From: Aquabacterium sp029268225
GTDB lineage: Bacteria; Pseudomonadota; Gammaproteobacteria; Burkholderiales; Burkholderiaceae_C
Reading direction: 5' to 3'
Assembly: GCF_037482285.1 (NCBI RefSeq)
Contig: NZ_JBBEYB010000002.1
Span: 186,001-250,000 of the forward strand
DNA: 64,000 bases
Shown: positions 44,135-52,756 of the stretch, piece after piece
How the letters are laid out: every line of letters begins with the position of its first letter
How positions within the stretch are numbered: position 1 is the stretch's first letter
Program-made: the position numbers and the translations under genes
The notes under the pieces: model-generated
Database searches by the model: none
Told to the model about the DNA's origin: nothing
Seen by the model: the letters and a program-made list of their open reading frames with translations, nothing else

Positions 44135-44632
44135 TCAGAACACCCCCAGCGCCAGCCCGGCCGCCATCGCCTCACCCAGCGCCCGGCAGCGTTCCAGCTC
44201 CTCGGGCGCAATCTGCTTGGGCGCCAGAATGGCCTCCGGCGTCTGCGCATGCGTGCACACAATCACTGGCGCGGCCACTGCCTTCAACCGCCAGCCCGTG
44301 GCAATGCGCTCAATCTGACGCGCCGCGTTGTGCCCGTCACTGCCCGCACAGATCAGGCTGGCATACGGCCGGCCATTGACCCGATCGAGCACCGGGTAGT
44401 AACTGCGGTCAAAAAAATCCTTCAACTGCCCGCTGATGGCCGCCAGGTTCTCCGGCGTCGCGAACACCAGCCCGTCGGCCGCCAGCACATCGCCCGGTCC
44501 CGCCTGCGACGCATGCAGCATCCGCACCGCCACCTCGGCCTCCGCGGCCGCACCCGCGCGCGCCGCCTCGGCCATCTGGCGGGTGCCATCGGTCAGCGAG
44601 TGGTACACGATCAACAAGGTCTTCACAGACAT
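44135..44632 (-). CDS. Flavodoxin-fold (FMN) protein
   Basis: A 165-residue flavodoxin-like protein. The first strand and phosphate loop read LLIVYHSLTDGTRQMAEAA, where a classical flavodoxin has T/S-x-T-G-x-T; GLVFATPENLAAISGQLKDFFDR is the second FMN-contact region. Likely an NAD(P)H-dependent FMN oxidoreductase or electron carrier. ATG 44632 is chosen; the open frame upstream is low-complexity. It ends one base from the convergent pseudouridine synthase stop. Confidence 0.82.
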   Translation of the reverse strand: MSVKTLLIVYHSLTDGTRQMAEAARAGAAAEAEVAVRMLHASQAGPGDVLAADGLVFATPENLAAISGQLKDFFDRSYYPVLDRVNGRPYASLICAGSDGHNAARQIERIATGWRLKAVAAPVIVCTHAQTPEAILAPKQIAPEELERCRALGEAMAAGLALGVF

Positions 44633-44721
44633 GGCGGGCAGCAGGGCTTGGCTACAGGCAGGTTCACAGCATAGACTCAAAGACTCAGATTCGCCATTTC
44701 GCCCCCGATCGCCCCTGCCCC

Positions 44722-45513
44722 ATGCCACTGTCCGACCATTACCAGCTCACCGGCTCCGGCTCGCCCATCGTCTTCGTGCACGGCTCCTACGCCACCACGT
44801 CCACCTGGAAGAAGATGATCGAGCAGCTGTCGGCCCGCCACACCTGCATTGCCATCAAGCTGCCCGGACACTGCGGCACGCCCGATCCACAGGACTTCGA
44901 CGCGCCCACCATCGAGACCGAGCTGGGCCTCATCGAAGACGTGGTGCGCTCACTGACCGACGAGCCCATTCACCTCGTCGGCCACTCCTACGGCGGCGTG
45001 GTGGCCCTGTCCCAGGCCCTCAAAGGCTCCCTGCCCATCCATGAGCTGACCTTGTTCGAACCCGTCGCCACCTGGGTGCTGGAAACCATGGGCGACGCCG
45101 ACATGCAGGCCCAGGTCGATGCCTTCCTGCAGCGCTACCGACAGGACGCCGCCAACCAGGTGCCCTACGCCTGTGGCCAGGTCATCGACTTCTGGGGCGG
45201 CGGCAACGAGTTCGAGGCCCTGCCCGCCTTCGTCAAAGACATGATGGCGCCGCTCACCACCAACAACCTGCGCCACTGGGACCTGTGCACCCAGATCCGC
45301 CACACGCGCGACGAACTGGCGCAGCTGGAGATCCCCACCCGCATCGTCTGCGGCACGCGCTCCAACGAGGTGGCCCACGCCATCGCCAACCACCTCGACA
45401 GCGAACTGCCCATCAGCAGCCGCTACGACATCGAAGATGCCAGCCACGCCATGGTCAACAGTCACCCGGAAGACTGCCTCTTCATTCTGCAGGACCCGGT
45501 CGAAGTCTACTGA
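44722..45513 (+). CDS. Alpha/beta hydrolase
   Basis: This 263-residue protein has the alpha/beta hydrolase fold with oxyanion strand VFVHGSYATTSTW, nucleophile elbow GHSYGG (Ser near 88) and a C-terminal His in DASHAMVNSHPED. The acid residue is not obvious: the usual G-x-x-D position reads CGTRSNEV. No signal peptide, so cytoplasmic. Substrate unknown. It is divergent from the flavodoxin-like gene across 89 bases. Confidence 0.83.
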   Translation: MPLSDHYQLTGSGSPIVFVHGSYATTSTWKKMIEQLSARHTCIAIKLPGHCGTPDPQDFDAPTIETELGLIEDVVRSLTDEPIHLVGHSYGGVVALSQALKGSLPIHELTLFEPVATWVLETMGDADMQAQVDAFLQRYRQDAANQVPYACGQVIDFWGGGNEFEALPAFVKDMMAPLTTNNLRHWDLCTQIRHTRDELAQLEIPTRIVCGTRSNEVAHAIANHLDSELPISSRYDIEDASHAMVNSHPEDCLFILQDPVEVY

Positions 45514-45599
45514 GGCAAAGACGGAGGCAGCCGTAGAGGCGGCCTCACGCCTGCACCGCAGGAACCTCGCGCCCCTCGGTGCCACAGAGGCTGCCCCAA

Positions 45600-46478
45600 T
45601 CAGCCGCGCTGCGCCATCGCCTCACCCATGCGGATCGCACCAGCCGGCGCCCACGCGGGGTTGAAGCGCAAATCGCCCTTGGGGAAGAGCATCACCACCG
45701 TAGAGCCCAGCAGGAAGCGCCCCATCTCTTCGCCCTTCTTCAGGACGATCTGCTGGTCGTCGTAGCGCCACTCGCGCACCTGCTTGCTGCGCGGCGGGTT
45801 CACCACGCCGTGCCATACCGTGGCCATGCTGCCCACGATGGTCGCGCCCACCAGGGTCAGCACAAACGGGCCTTGTTCCGACTCGAACACGCACACCACC
45901 CGCTCGTTGCGCGCGAACAGGCCAGGCACGCCCCGGGCCGTCGCAGGGTTCACCGAGAACAGATCGCCCGGCACATAAATCATGCGCGTCAGGCGCCCGT
46001 CACAGGGCATGTGGATGCGGTGATAGTCCTTCGGACTCAGGTACAGCGTCGCAAAGTGCCCGTCTTCAAAGCGCTGGGCCAGTTGCGCGTCGCCGCCCAC
46101 CAGCGTGGTGGTCGAGTAATCGTGCCCCTTGGCCTGGAAGATCTGGTCACGGCGAATCGGCCCGAACTGGCTGATGGCCCCATCCACCGGGCTGATCAAG
46201 TCGGCATCCGACAGAGGGCGAGCACCCGGCTTCAAAGGCCGTGAGAAGAACTCGTTGAACGTGGGGTACGCAGCAATGTCCGGGTTGGCCGCCTCGGCCA
46301 TGTTCACGCCATAGCGGCCCACGAACCAGCGGATGAAACGCGTGGTCAGCGCACCACCGCGCGCCGAGGCGCCCACACCCGCCAAAGCGGTCAAGGCCTG
46401 CTTGGGCAGCACGTACTGAGACAAGACAAAAAGACGATCCGACACGCGTCCACCCCGTTCAAACAACAAGGGTCGCAT
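45600..46478 (-). CDS. psd: Phosphatidylserine decarboxylase proenzyme
   Basis: Psd (292 residues) makes phosphatidylethanolamine at the inner membrane. It self-cleaves at LGST near the C-terminus (GRFLLGSTVVMLFPKG), where the Ser becomes the pyruvoyl group. Other landmarks are TFNEFFSRPLKPGARP, SPVDGAISQFG and KDYHRIHMPCDGRL with the catalytic His. Length is normal. ATG 46478 starts it 119 bases from the divergent ABC operon. Confidence 0.95.
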   Translation of the reverse strand: MRPLLFERGGRVSDRLFVLSQYVLPKQALTALAGVGASARGGALTTRFIRWFVGRYGVNMAEAANPDIAAYPTFNEFFSRPLKPGARPLSDADLISPVDGAISQFGPIRRDQIFQAKGHDYSTTTLVGGDAQLAQRFEDGHFATLYLSPKDYHRIHMPCDGRLTRMIYVPGDLFSVNPATARGVPGLFARNERVVCVFESEQGPFVLTLVGATIVGSMATVWHGVVNPPRSKQVREWRYDDQQIVLKKGEEMGRFLLGSTVVMLFPKGDLRFNPAWAPAGAIRMGEAMAQRG

Positions 46479-46562
46479 TCTAGGCGGCCCGCACCCCTCT
46501 CACGACGACAGCCCAGAGCCGATCCCCCTGAAATGGACTGGCACGAATCTCGCTGACAGGAC

Positions 46563-46575
46563 TGTATACAGTTTT
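46563..46575 (-). promoter_or_regulatory. Putative GntR operator upstream of the NMT1-type ABC operon
   Basis: On the minus strand this reads AAAACTGTATACA, the same 13 bases as 33459-33471. It lies 23 bases before the ATG of the binding-protein gene and on the other side 85 bases before psd. The palindrome extends to ACTGTATACAGT (46561-46572). Confidence 0.6.
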
Positions 46576-46597
46576 GTCACTCGCTGGAGTCCGCCCC

Positions 46598-47653
46598 ATG
46601 ACCGTCTCGTCCCGCCCCCGTCGCACCCTGCTCGCCACCGTGGCCTCTGCGGCCGCACTCAGCTGGGGCATGAGCCTCCCCACCACGGTGCACGCCCAAA
46701 CGCCCATCAAGTTCCAGCTCGACTGGCGCTTCGAAGGCCCCTCGGCCCTGTTCCTGCAGCCTGTGGCCAAGGGCTACTTCAAACAAGCCGGCCTGGACGT
46801 GACCGTGGACGCCGGCAACGGCTCGGGCGGCACCGTCACCCGCGTCGCCTCGGGCTCCTACGACCTGGGCCTGGCCGACATCGCCGCCCTGATGGAGTTC
46901 CACGCCAACAACCCCGACGCGCCCAACAAGCCCGTGGCCATCATGATGGTCTACAACAACACGCCGGCCGCCGTGTTCGCCCTCAAGAAGTCCGGCATCC
47001 AGACACCGGCAGACCTGGCCGGCAAGAAGCTGGGTGCCCCCGTGTTCGATGCCGGTCGCAAAGCCTGGCCCATCTTCGCCAAGGCCAACAAGGTCAGCGG
47101 CGCCACCTGGGTCAGCATGGACCCACCGCTGCGCGAAACCATGCTCGTGCGTGGTGACGTCGACGCCATCACCGGCTTCTCCTTCACCAGCCTGCTCAAC
47201 CTCGAAGCGCGTGGCGCCAAGGCCGGCGACATCGTCATGTTCCCCTACGCCCTGCACGGCGTGAAGCTGTACGGCAACGCCATCATCGCCTCGCCCAAAA
47301 TCCTCAAGGAGAACCCCGCCGCCGTCAAAGCCTTCCTCAAGGCCTTCGCCAAGGGCACCAAGGAAGTCCTGGCCAACCCCGACGCCGCGATCGAGCACGT
47401 CAAGGCCCGCGACGGCATCATCAACGTCGAGCTGGAAAAGCGCCGCCTGAAGATGGCCATCGAGCAGGTCATCGCCAGCCCCGATGCGCGCGCCGAAGGC
47501 TTCGGTCAGGTCAAGCTGCCCCGCCTGGCTCTGATGGCCTCGCAGGTGGGTGACGCCTTCGCCACCAAGACCCGCGTCAACGCCGACGCCGTCTGGACCT
47601 CGGCCTACCTGCCCTCGGCCGCCGAACTCAACGTCCTGCCCCCCAAGAAGTAA
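46598..47653 (+). CDS. ABC importer substrate-binding protein, NMT1/SsuA type
   Basis: A 351-residue periplasmic binding protein with a Sec or Tat-like signal peptide (TVSSRPRRTLLATVASAAALSWGMSL, cleavage near VHAQ). The mature part is NMT1/THI5-like: QLDWRFEGPSALFLQPVAKGYFKQAGLDV, SGGTVTRVASGSYDLGLADIAALMEF and KLGAPVFDAGRKAWPIFAKAN. Relatives bind taurine, sulfonates, nitrate, pyrimidine precursors and other small organic molecules. The TGTATACA operator upstream, shared with the purine genes, makes a purine, urate or ureide a reasonable substrate guess. ATG 46598 follows GGAG. Confidence 0.85.
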   Translation: MTVSSRPRRTLLATVASAAALSWGMSLPTTVHAQTPIKFQLDWRFEGPSALFLQPVAKGYFKQAGLDVTVDAGNGSGGTVTRVASGSYDLGLADIAALMEFHANNPDAPNKPVAIMMVYNNTPAAVFALKKSGIQTPADLAGKKLGAPVFDAGRKAWPIFAKANKVSGATWVSMDPPLRETMLVRGDVDAITGFSFTSLLNLEARGAKAGDIVMFPYALHGVKLYGNAIIASPKILKENPAAVKAFLKAFAKGTKEVLANPDAAIEHVKARDGIINVELEKRRLKMAIEQVIASPDARAEGFGQVKLPRLALMASQVGDAFATKTRVNADAVWTSAYLPSAAELNVLPPKK

Positions 47654-47683
47654 ACCCGCACACGCCGCACATGAGGAGGGGCC

Positions 47684-48511
47684 ATGAGCGCCTTTGTTGA
47701 TTTTCAGAATGTCTGGCTGGCCTACAACGATGCGTTGTGGGCCCAGGGACAGTTCGCCGTCGAAGACCTGAATCTGCAGATCGATGAGGGCGAGTTCGTG
47801 GCCATCGTCGGCCCCTCCGGGTGCGGCAAGTCCACCTTCATGAAGCTGACCACCGGTCTGAAGCAGCCCACCAAGGGCCACATCACGATCGGGGGCGAGC
47901 CCGTGACCGGGCCACTCAAGATCACCGGCATGGCCTTCCAGGCGCCGTCGCTGCTGCCCTGGCGGACCACGCTCGACAACGTGCTGCTGCCGCTCGAAAT
48001 CGTCGAGCCCTACCGCTCCAGCTTCAAGGCCAAGCGCAAGGAGTACGCTGCCAAGGCCCGCGCCCTGCTCGAAAGCGTGGGCCTGGGCGGCTACGAAGAC
48101 AAGTTCCCCTGGCAACTCTCGGGCGGCATGCAGCAGCGCGCCAGCATCTGCCGCGCCCTCATCCACGAGCCCAAGATGCTGCTGCTCGACGAGCCCTTCG
48201 GCGCGCTCGACGCCTTCACCCGCGAAGAGCTGTGGTGCGCCCTGCGCGACCTGCAAGCGGCGCAAAAGTTCAACGTCATCCTCGTCACCCACGACCTGCG
48301 CGAAGCCGTCTTCCTGGCCGACACGGTCTATGTGATGAGCAAGAGCCCCGGCCGCATCCTCGCCAAGCGGGAGATCGAGCTGCCCCGGCCCCGCGATCTG
48401 GAGGTGACCTACACCCCCGAGTTCACCGGCATCGTGCACGAGCTGCGCGCCCACATCGGCGCCATGCGCAAGCCTGCCACCATCCAGACGACCACGGAGA
48501 TCGCGCAATGA
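47684..48511 (+). CDS. ABC importer ATPase, SsuB/TauB type
   Basis: This 275-residue ATPase has Walker A GPSGCGKST, the Q-loop region GMAFQAPSLLPWRT, signature LSGGMQQR, Walker B MLLLDEPFGALD and the switch His in VTHDLREAVFLAD. It powers the permease encoded next and the binding protein before it. ATG 47684 follows AGGAGG. Its stop overlaps the permease start by four bases. Confidence 0.93.
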   Translation: MSAFVDFQNVWLAYNDALWAQGQFAVEDLNLQIDEGEFVAIVGPSGCGKSTFMKLTTGLKQPTKGHITIGGEPVTGPLKITGMAFQAPSLLPWRTTLDNVLLPLEIVEPYRSSFKAKRKEYAAKARALLESVGLGGYEDKFPWQLSGGMQQRASICRALIHEPKMLLLDEPFGALDAFTREELWCALRDLQAAQKFNVILVTHDLREAVFLADTVYVMSKSPGRILAKREIELPRPRDLEVTYTPEFTGIVHELRAHIGAMRKPATIQTTTEIAQ

Positions 48512-49281
48512 AACTCAGCGCCAAACAACAAGCCCGCTGGGCCCCCTGGGTGCTGCTGCTGGGCGTCCTCATCCTCTGGCAAGTGCTGTGCTCGGCCCTC
48601 AACGTCTCCGAGTTCATCTTCCCTAGCCCGGCCCGCATCGCATCCCAGCTGGTCGAGTTTCACAGCGAAATCCTGCGTCATGCCTGGCGCACCCTGTGGG
48701 TGACCCTGGCCGGCTTTGCCATCGCCATCGTGGTCGGCGTGCTGCTGGGCTTTCTCATCGGCAGCTCGCGCCTGGCCTATGCCGCCGTCTACCCGCTGAT
48801 GACCGCCTTCAACGCCCTGCCCAAGGCGGCCTTCGTCCCCATCCTGGTGGTGTGGTTCGGCATTGGCCCTGGCCCGGCCATCCTCACCGCCTTCCTCATC
48901 AGCTTCTTTCCCATCATGGTCAACATCGCCACCGGCCTGGCCACCCTGGAGCCCGAGCTGGAAGACGTGCTGCGCGTGCTGGGCGCCAAGCGCTGGGACG
49001 TGCTGATGAAGGTCGGCCTGCCGCGCTCCCTGCCCTACTTCTACGGCTCACTCAAGGTCGCCATCACCCTGGCCTTCGTGGGCACCACCGTGTCGGAGAT
49101 GACCGCCGCCAACGAAGGCATCGGCTACCTGCTCATCAGTGCCGGCTCGTCCATGCAGATGGGCCTGGCCTTTGCGGGGCTGGTCGTCATCGGTGCCATG
49201 GCCATGATCATGTACGAGCTGTTCTCGCTGGTCGAGACGCGCACCACCGCCTGGGCCCACCGCGGCAGCCAGAACCACTGA
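48508..49281 (+). CDS. ABC importer permease, SsuC/TauC type
   Basis: A 257-residue inner membrane permease with six membrane helices. The EAA loop that docks on the ATPase is recognisable (LEDVLRVLGAKRWDVLMKVGLPRSLPYFYGSLKVAI). It completes a three-gene importer with the preceding binding protein and ATPase. ATG 48508 overlaps the ATPase stop (ATGA). No gene of known function that would name the substrate follows. Confidence 0.92.
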   Translation: MKLSAKQQARWAPWVLLLGVLILWQVLCSALNVSEFIFPSPARIASQLVEFHSEILRHAWRTLWVTLAGFAIAIVVGVLLGFLIGSSRLAYAAVYPLMTAFNALPKAAFVPILVVWFGIGPGPAILTAFLISFFPIMVNIATGLATLEPELEDVLRVLGAKRWDVLMKVGLPRSLPYFYGSLKVAITLAFVGTTVSEMTAANEGIGYLLISAGSSMQMGLAFAGLVVIGAMAMIMYELFSLVETRTTAWAHRGSQNH

Positions 49282-49351
49282 GCAGCGCCCCTCAAGGTAT
49301 CAAGGCGTGAGCCAGGGCTCGCCAAACGCCTGATTCCGGCCTAACATGCCC

Positions 49352-49378
49352 GCAGAGGCGCGTGCCCCACGCCTCTGC
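49352..49378 (+). other. Perfect nine-base hairpin before a ribosome-binding site
   Basis: GCAGAGGCG (49352-49360) and CGCCTCTGC (49370-49378) flank the loop CGTGCCCCA. The Shine-Dalgarno GGAGG (49384-49388) and ATG 49392 follow at once. There is no T-run, so it may be a leader structure or a weak end signal of the ABC operon. Confidence 0.45.
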
Positions 49379-49391
49379 CCATCGGAGGCCC

Positions 49392-50336
49392 ATGATGTTC
49401 AGGCTCATACGGTTTGTGCTGCTGACCTTGCTGGCCGCGACGGTGTTGATCGGCACCGTGCTGACCGGCTTCATGGTGTGGGCACCGGCGCCCACCACGC
49501 AAGCGATCATGGTCGCTTTGCGCACGCAGGCGGGCCTGCACACCCGCTCGCTGAGGCTTCCCGATGGCACCCGCATGGCCTACCTCGATGGCGGCCAGGG
49601 CGAGCCCCTCGTGCTGCTGCACGGCATCGGGGGCAACAAGGACACGCTGCTGGCGGTCGCGCGCCACCTCACCGCGCACCAACGCCTGATCATTCCTGAC
49701 CTGATCGGTTTCGGGGACTCATCCCGTCCTGAAGGCGTCTCATACGGACCGCAAGCGCAAGCCCGTCGTCTGCAGGCCTTCGTGCAGCAACTCGGCCTGG
49801 GCCCCGTTCACCTCGGCGGCATCTCCATGGGCGGACAGATCGCCCTGACTTACACGGCCTTGAACCCCAGCCAGGTGCGCAGCCTCTGGCTCATCGACAC
49901 AGCCGGCATCTGGTCTGCCCCACCGAGCGAGGTCCAGTTGGCCATCCGCCGGGGAGAGCCCAACCCCCTGCTGCTGCGCGACGAAAACGACTTCCCGCGC
50001 TTTCTCTCGGTGGTCATGGCTCACCCACCGCAATTGCCCTCGCCCGTCGCACGCGTCTTCGCACGCCAGCGCCTGGCCGACCGTGAACGCGAGCAAGCCA
50101 TCATGAACGAGATGGTCCGCGAGCCCACGGAAAAGCGCATCCGCGGCCTCACCACACCCACCCTCATCATGTGGGGCCAGCTTGACCGCGTCGTCAGTCC
50201 CGCCACCGTGCCAGTGCTGCAAAAGCTGCTGCCGCAGGCCAAGGTGGTGGTCTTTGACGGCGTGGGGCACATGCCCGTGATGGAGGCCCCCGAAACCGCA
50301 GCACAAGCCTATCTGGCCTTCCGACGTGGGCGCTGA
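49392..50336 (+). CDS. Membrane-anchored alpha/beta hydrolase
   Basis: The first 30 residues of this 314-residue protein form one hydrophobic helix (FRLIRFVLLTLLAATVLIGTVLTGFMVW), an uncleaved anchor or signal peptide. The rest is an alpha/beta hydrolase with VLLHGIGGNKDT, nucleophile GISMGG (Ser), acid in MWGQLDRVVSP (Asp) and GVGHMPVMEAP (His), so the triad is complete. Similar proteins are lipases or esterases; substrate unknown. ATG 49392 (or 49395) after GGAGG. Confidence 0.85.
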   Translation: MMFRLIRFVLLTLLAATVLIGTVLTGFMVWAPAPTTQAIMVALRTQAGLHTRSLRLPDGTRMAYLDGGQGEPLVLLHGIGGNKDTLLAVARHLTAHQRLIIPDLIGFGDSSRPEGVSYGPQAQARRLQAFVQQLGLGPVHLGGISMGGQIALTYTALNPSQVRSLWLIDTAGIWSAPPSEVQLAIRRGEPNPLLLRDENDFPRFLSVVMAHPPQLPSPVARVFARQRLADREREQAIMNEMVREPTEKRIRGLTTPTLIMWGQLDRVVSPATVPVLQKLLPQAKVVVFDGVGHMPVMEAPETAAQAYLAFRRGR

Positions 50337-50380
50337 GCCCGCGTGGTATGTTCGTGTCATCTTGCCTTGAGTCCCCAACC

Positions 50381-51070
50381 ATGACGCGCCCGTTGACGCC
50401 CGAAGAAGCCCGAGTCCTTGCTGTGCTGGTAGAAAAACAGCACACCGTCCCTGACAGCTACCCCCTGTCGCTCAACGCCCTCACCCTGGGCTGCAACCAG
50501 AAAACCGCGCGCGAGCCGGTCATGCAATTGAGCGAAGCCGAGGTGCTGGAAGCGGTCAATGGCCTGCGCGAACTCAGCCTCGTCAGCGAAGTCAGCGGCA
50601 GCCGCGTGGTGCGCTTCGACCACAACGCCGCGCGTGGCCTGGGCGTGCCCAGCCAGGCCGTCGCCTTGCTCACCATGCTGATGCTGCGCGGCCCGCAAAC
50701 CGCGGCCGAATTGCGCCTGCACACCGAGCGCCTGCATCGCTTTGCCGACACCTCGTCCGTCGAGGCCTTCCTGGACGAGCTGGCAGCCAAAGAGCCCCCA
50801 CGCGTCGTGAAACTGCCGCGCGCCCCGGGTGCCCGCGAGTCCCGCTGGGCTCACCTGCTTTGCGGCGAGGTGGCCGACACCGCCCGCGCTGGCGACCCGT
50901 CCGGCTATGCCACGGCTCCCAGCCCCGGCACGGCCGAGCTCGAAACCGAACTCACGGCCCTGCGTGAAGAACAAGCTCGCATGGCCGCCGAGATCGCTTC
51001 GCTGCGTCAACTCGTGACGCGTTTGGCCAGTGAATTGGGTGTGGAAGTCAGCGAACTCAACGCCGACTGA
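50381..51070 (+). CDS. YceH family protein (DUF480)
   Basis: A 229-residue protein of the YceH/DUF480 family, made of two winged-helix units. LTPEEARVLAVLVEKQHTVPDSYPLSLNALTLGCNQKTAREPVM is the diagnostic N-terminal block, and MLRGPQTAAELRLHTERLHRF the start of the second. A Glu-rich coiled coil forms the C-terminus (about 185-225). Function is unknown; the fold suggests nucleic-acid binding. ATG 50381. Confidence 0.9.
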   Translation: MTRPLTPEEARVLAVLVEKQHTVPDSYPLSLNALTLGCNQKTAREPVMQLSEAEVLEAVNGLRELSLVSEVSGSRVVRFDHNAARGLGVPSQAVALLTMLMLRGPQTAAELRLHTERLHRFADTSSVEAFLDELAAKEPPRVVKLPRAPGARESRWAHLLCGEVADTARAGDPSGYATAPSPGTAELETELTALREEQARMAAEIASLRQLVTRLASELGVEVSELNAD

Positions 51071-51168
51071 AGCCCCCAACTGCCCCACCGCACCACGCAC
51101 AAGGTGGGAGCAAGCCCGTCAGTCGAACCACACTCAGCCCCGCCAACGCTTCCCGCATTCAGCGTCGC

Positions 51169-52086
51169 TCACAGCGACAGCATCAACCCTACCGCCGCCA
51201 ACACCGGGCTCAGCAGGTTCACCGCCACATTCAGCGCCATGGCCGGCTGCAAAGCAGGCAAGTCCTCGGCATGCGCTTGGGCGCGCTGCCAGGCGCTCAC
51301 CGCCAGCGGCAAGCCCAACACCGCCAAACCCGTGGCAGCAGGCCACCAGCCCACGGCCAGCCCCAGCAGCACCGCGCCAAACGCCAGTCCGTACTGCAAA
51401 CCCAGTACCGGCACACTGCCGGCACGGCCCCGCAACAAGGGCAAGGTGCGACGCCCCACCGACCGGTCCGCATCCACATCCGGAAACTGGTTGAGCAACA
51501 GCAGGTTGTTGGCCAGAAAGAAGGGCAAAGCCGACAAGGCCAGGCCCTGCCACGACATCGCCCCGGTCAACACCACCTCGGTGCCCAGCAACATCAAAGG
51601 CCCAAAGCCCAAGCCAGGGGCCATCAAGCACAACCACGGATGGCGGGTCAACCAAGGCGTGTAAGACACCACCACCGCAACACCCAGCAAACCCAAGGGG
51701 GCCAGATCCCACAACAGCGCCGGCCGACTCACCACAAAGTACAGCCCGGTCAACACAGTGAACAACAAGGCGCCACCCCCCATCGCCAAGGCCACTGGCG
51801 CCAAGGCGGGGTTCGCTGGCAAGACCCCACTGCCGCCACTGAAGGGCGTACGCTGTGTGCGCTGATCCAGCCCACTGCGAAAGTCATGGTGCTCGTTGAG
51901 CGCATTCACCGCCACATGCGCGGCCAGCGCCCCCAGCACGCACAACAACGCATTCAAGGCATTCAGGCTCTGCCCCTGCTGTGCCAACTGCCAGGCGCTC
52001 CACGCCACGCCCAAGGCCATACAGGCGGGTGTCAACAGCAAAAACGGCACCCGTGCCGGGCCCCACCAAGGGTGCTCACTCGCCAT
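51169..52086 (-). CDS. UbiA-family prenyltransferase (MenA-like)
   Basis: This 305-residue integral membrane protein has about eight helices and both UbiA metal-binding motifs: NEHHDFRSGLD after helix 2 and NQFPDVDADRSVGRRTL between helices 6 and 7. It should transfer an isoprenoid chain. It resembles the MenA branch (COG1575) more than UbiA. No menaquinone genes are nearby, so its real acceptor is open. Start at ATG 52086, 12 bases after the DUF1415 stop, so the two are an operon. Confidence 0.82.
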   Translation of the reverse strand: MASEHPWWGPARVPFLLLTPACMALGVAWSAWQLAQQGQSLNALNALLCVLGALAAHVAVNALNEHHDFRSGLDQRTQRTPFSGGSGVLPANPALAPVALAMGGGALLFTVLTGLYFVVSRPALLWDLAPLGLLGVAVVVSYTPWLTRHPWLCLMAPGLGFGPLMLLGTEVVLTGAMSWQGLALSALPFFLANNLLLLNQFPDVDADRSVGRRTLPLLRGRAGSVPVLGLQYGLAFGAVLLGLAVGWWPAATGLAVLGLPLAVSAWQRAQAHAEDLPALQPAMALNVAVNLLSPVLAAVGLMLSL

Positions 52087-52098
52087 GCATCAATCCCC

Positions 52099-52644
52099 TC
52101 AGACCTGCCAGAGCTTCTTCCAACCAGCCAGACCCAGCTTGCGCAACGTGGCCTTGTTGGTCTCGTAGATGTCCTCGGCCTCTGGAAAGGCCTCGATCGC
52201 CCGGTCCAGGCTCTCTTCGCGGATCAGGTGCAGCGTCGGGTACGGCGCCCGGTTGCTGTAGTTCTCGATGTCATCCGCATCCGCATCCGCAAACTGGTAA
52301 TCCGGATGGAAGCTCGCCACCTGCAAGACCCCGTCCAGCTCCAGTTCCTCCACGGCGGCATCCACCACATCCAGGAAGTCATTGAAGTCCAGGAAATCCT
52401 GCAAGACACCCGGGTGCACCAGCAAGGTCGTGTCCACCTCCTCGGGGTCGGCGTCACGCAGGAAGGTCAGCTCCTCGATCAGGTCCTCCAGCAGCGCCTC
52501 CGGCGTGCTGGCGTCCGACACGCGGTAGCGCACCTGGTTTTTCACATGCACCCCTTTGGCAAACGGGCACAGGTTCAGGCCAATGACGGCCTTGACCAAC
52601 CAATTGCGGGTGTCCTCGATGACGGTATCGTGTTCCATGCTCAT
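52099..52644 (-). CDS. DUF1415 family protein
   Basis: A 181-residue acidic protein of the DUF1415 family. Recognisable are the start (TRNWLVKAVIGLNLCPFAKGVHVKNQVRY), FHPDYQFADADADDIENYSNRAPYPTLHLIRE and the C-terminal TNKATLRKLG. The conserved LCPFA Cys and FHPDYQF His/Asp could bind metal, but the function is unknown. Start ATG 52644 (MSMEH); ATG 52638 is also possible. First gene of a two-gene operon with the UbiA-family gene. Confidence 0.88.
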   Translation of the reverse strand: MSMEHDTVIEDTRNWLVKAVIGLNLCPFAKGVHVKNQVRYRVSDASTPEALLEDLIEELTFLRDADPEEVDTTLLVHPGVLQDFLDFNDFLDVVDAAVEELELDGVLQVASFHPDYQFADADADDIENYSNRAPYPTLHLIREESLDRAIEAFPEAEDIYETNKATLRKLGLAGWKKLWQV

Positions 52645-52756
52645 GCAGCGATTGTCGCTGTTGTCGACCCACCATGCGTGCCTGAAGCGCAGCCATCGGC
52701 TTTAAACTGCCCCTTTCCCACTGCTGTCTGGCGCAAATCCTGCGCGCACAAGGCTC

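Noticed and set aside
46577..48508. 643-codon open frame on the minus strand
   Set aside because: Opposite to the NMT1-type binding-protein and ATPase genes; low-complexity Gly/Val/Leu composition and no motif.
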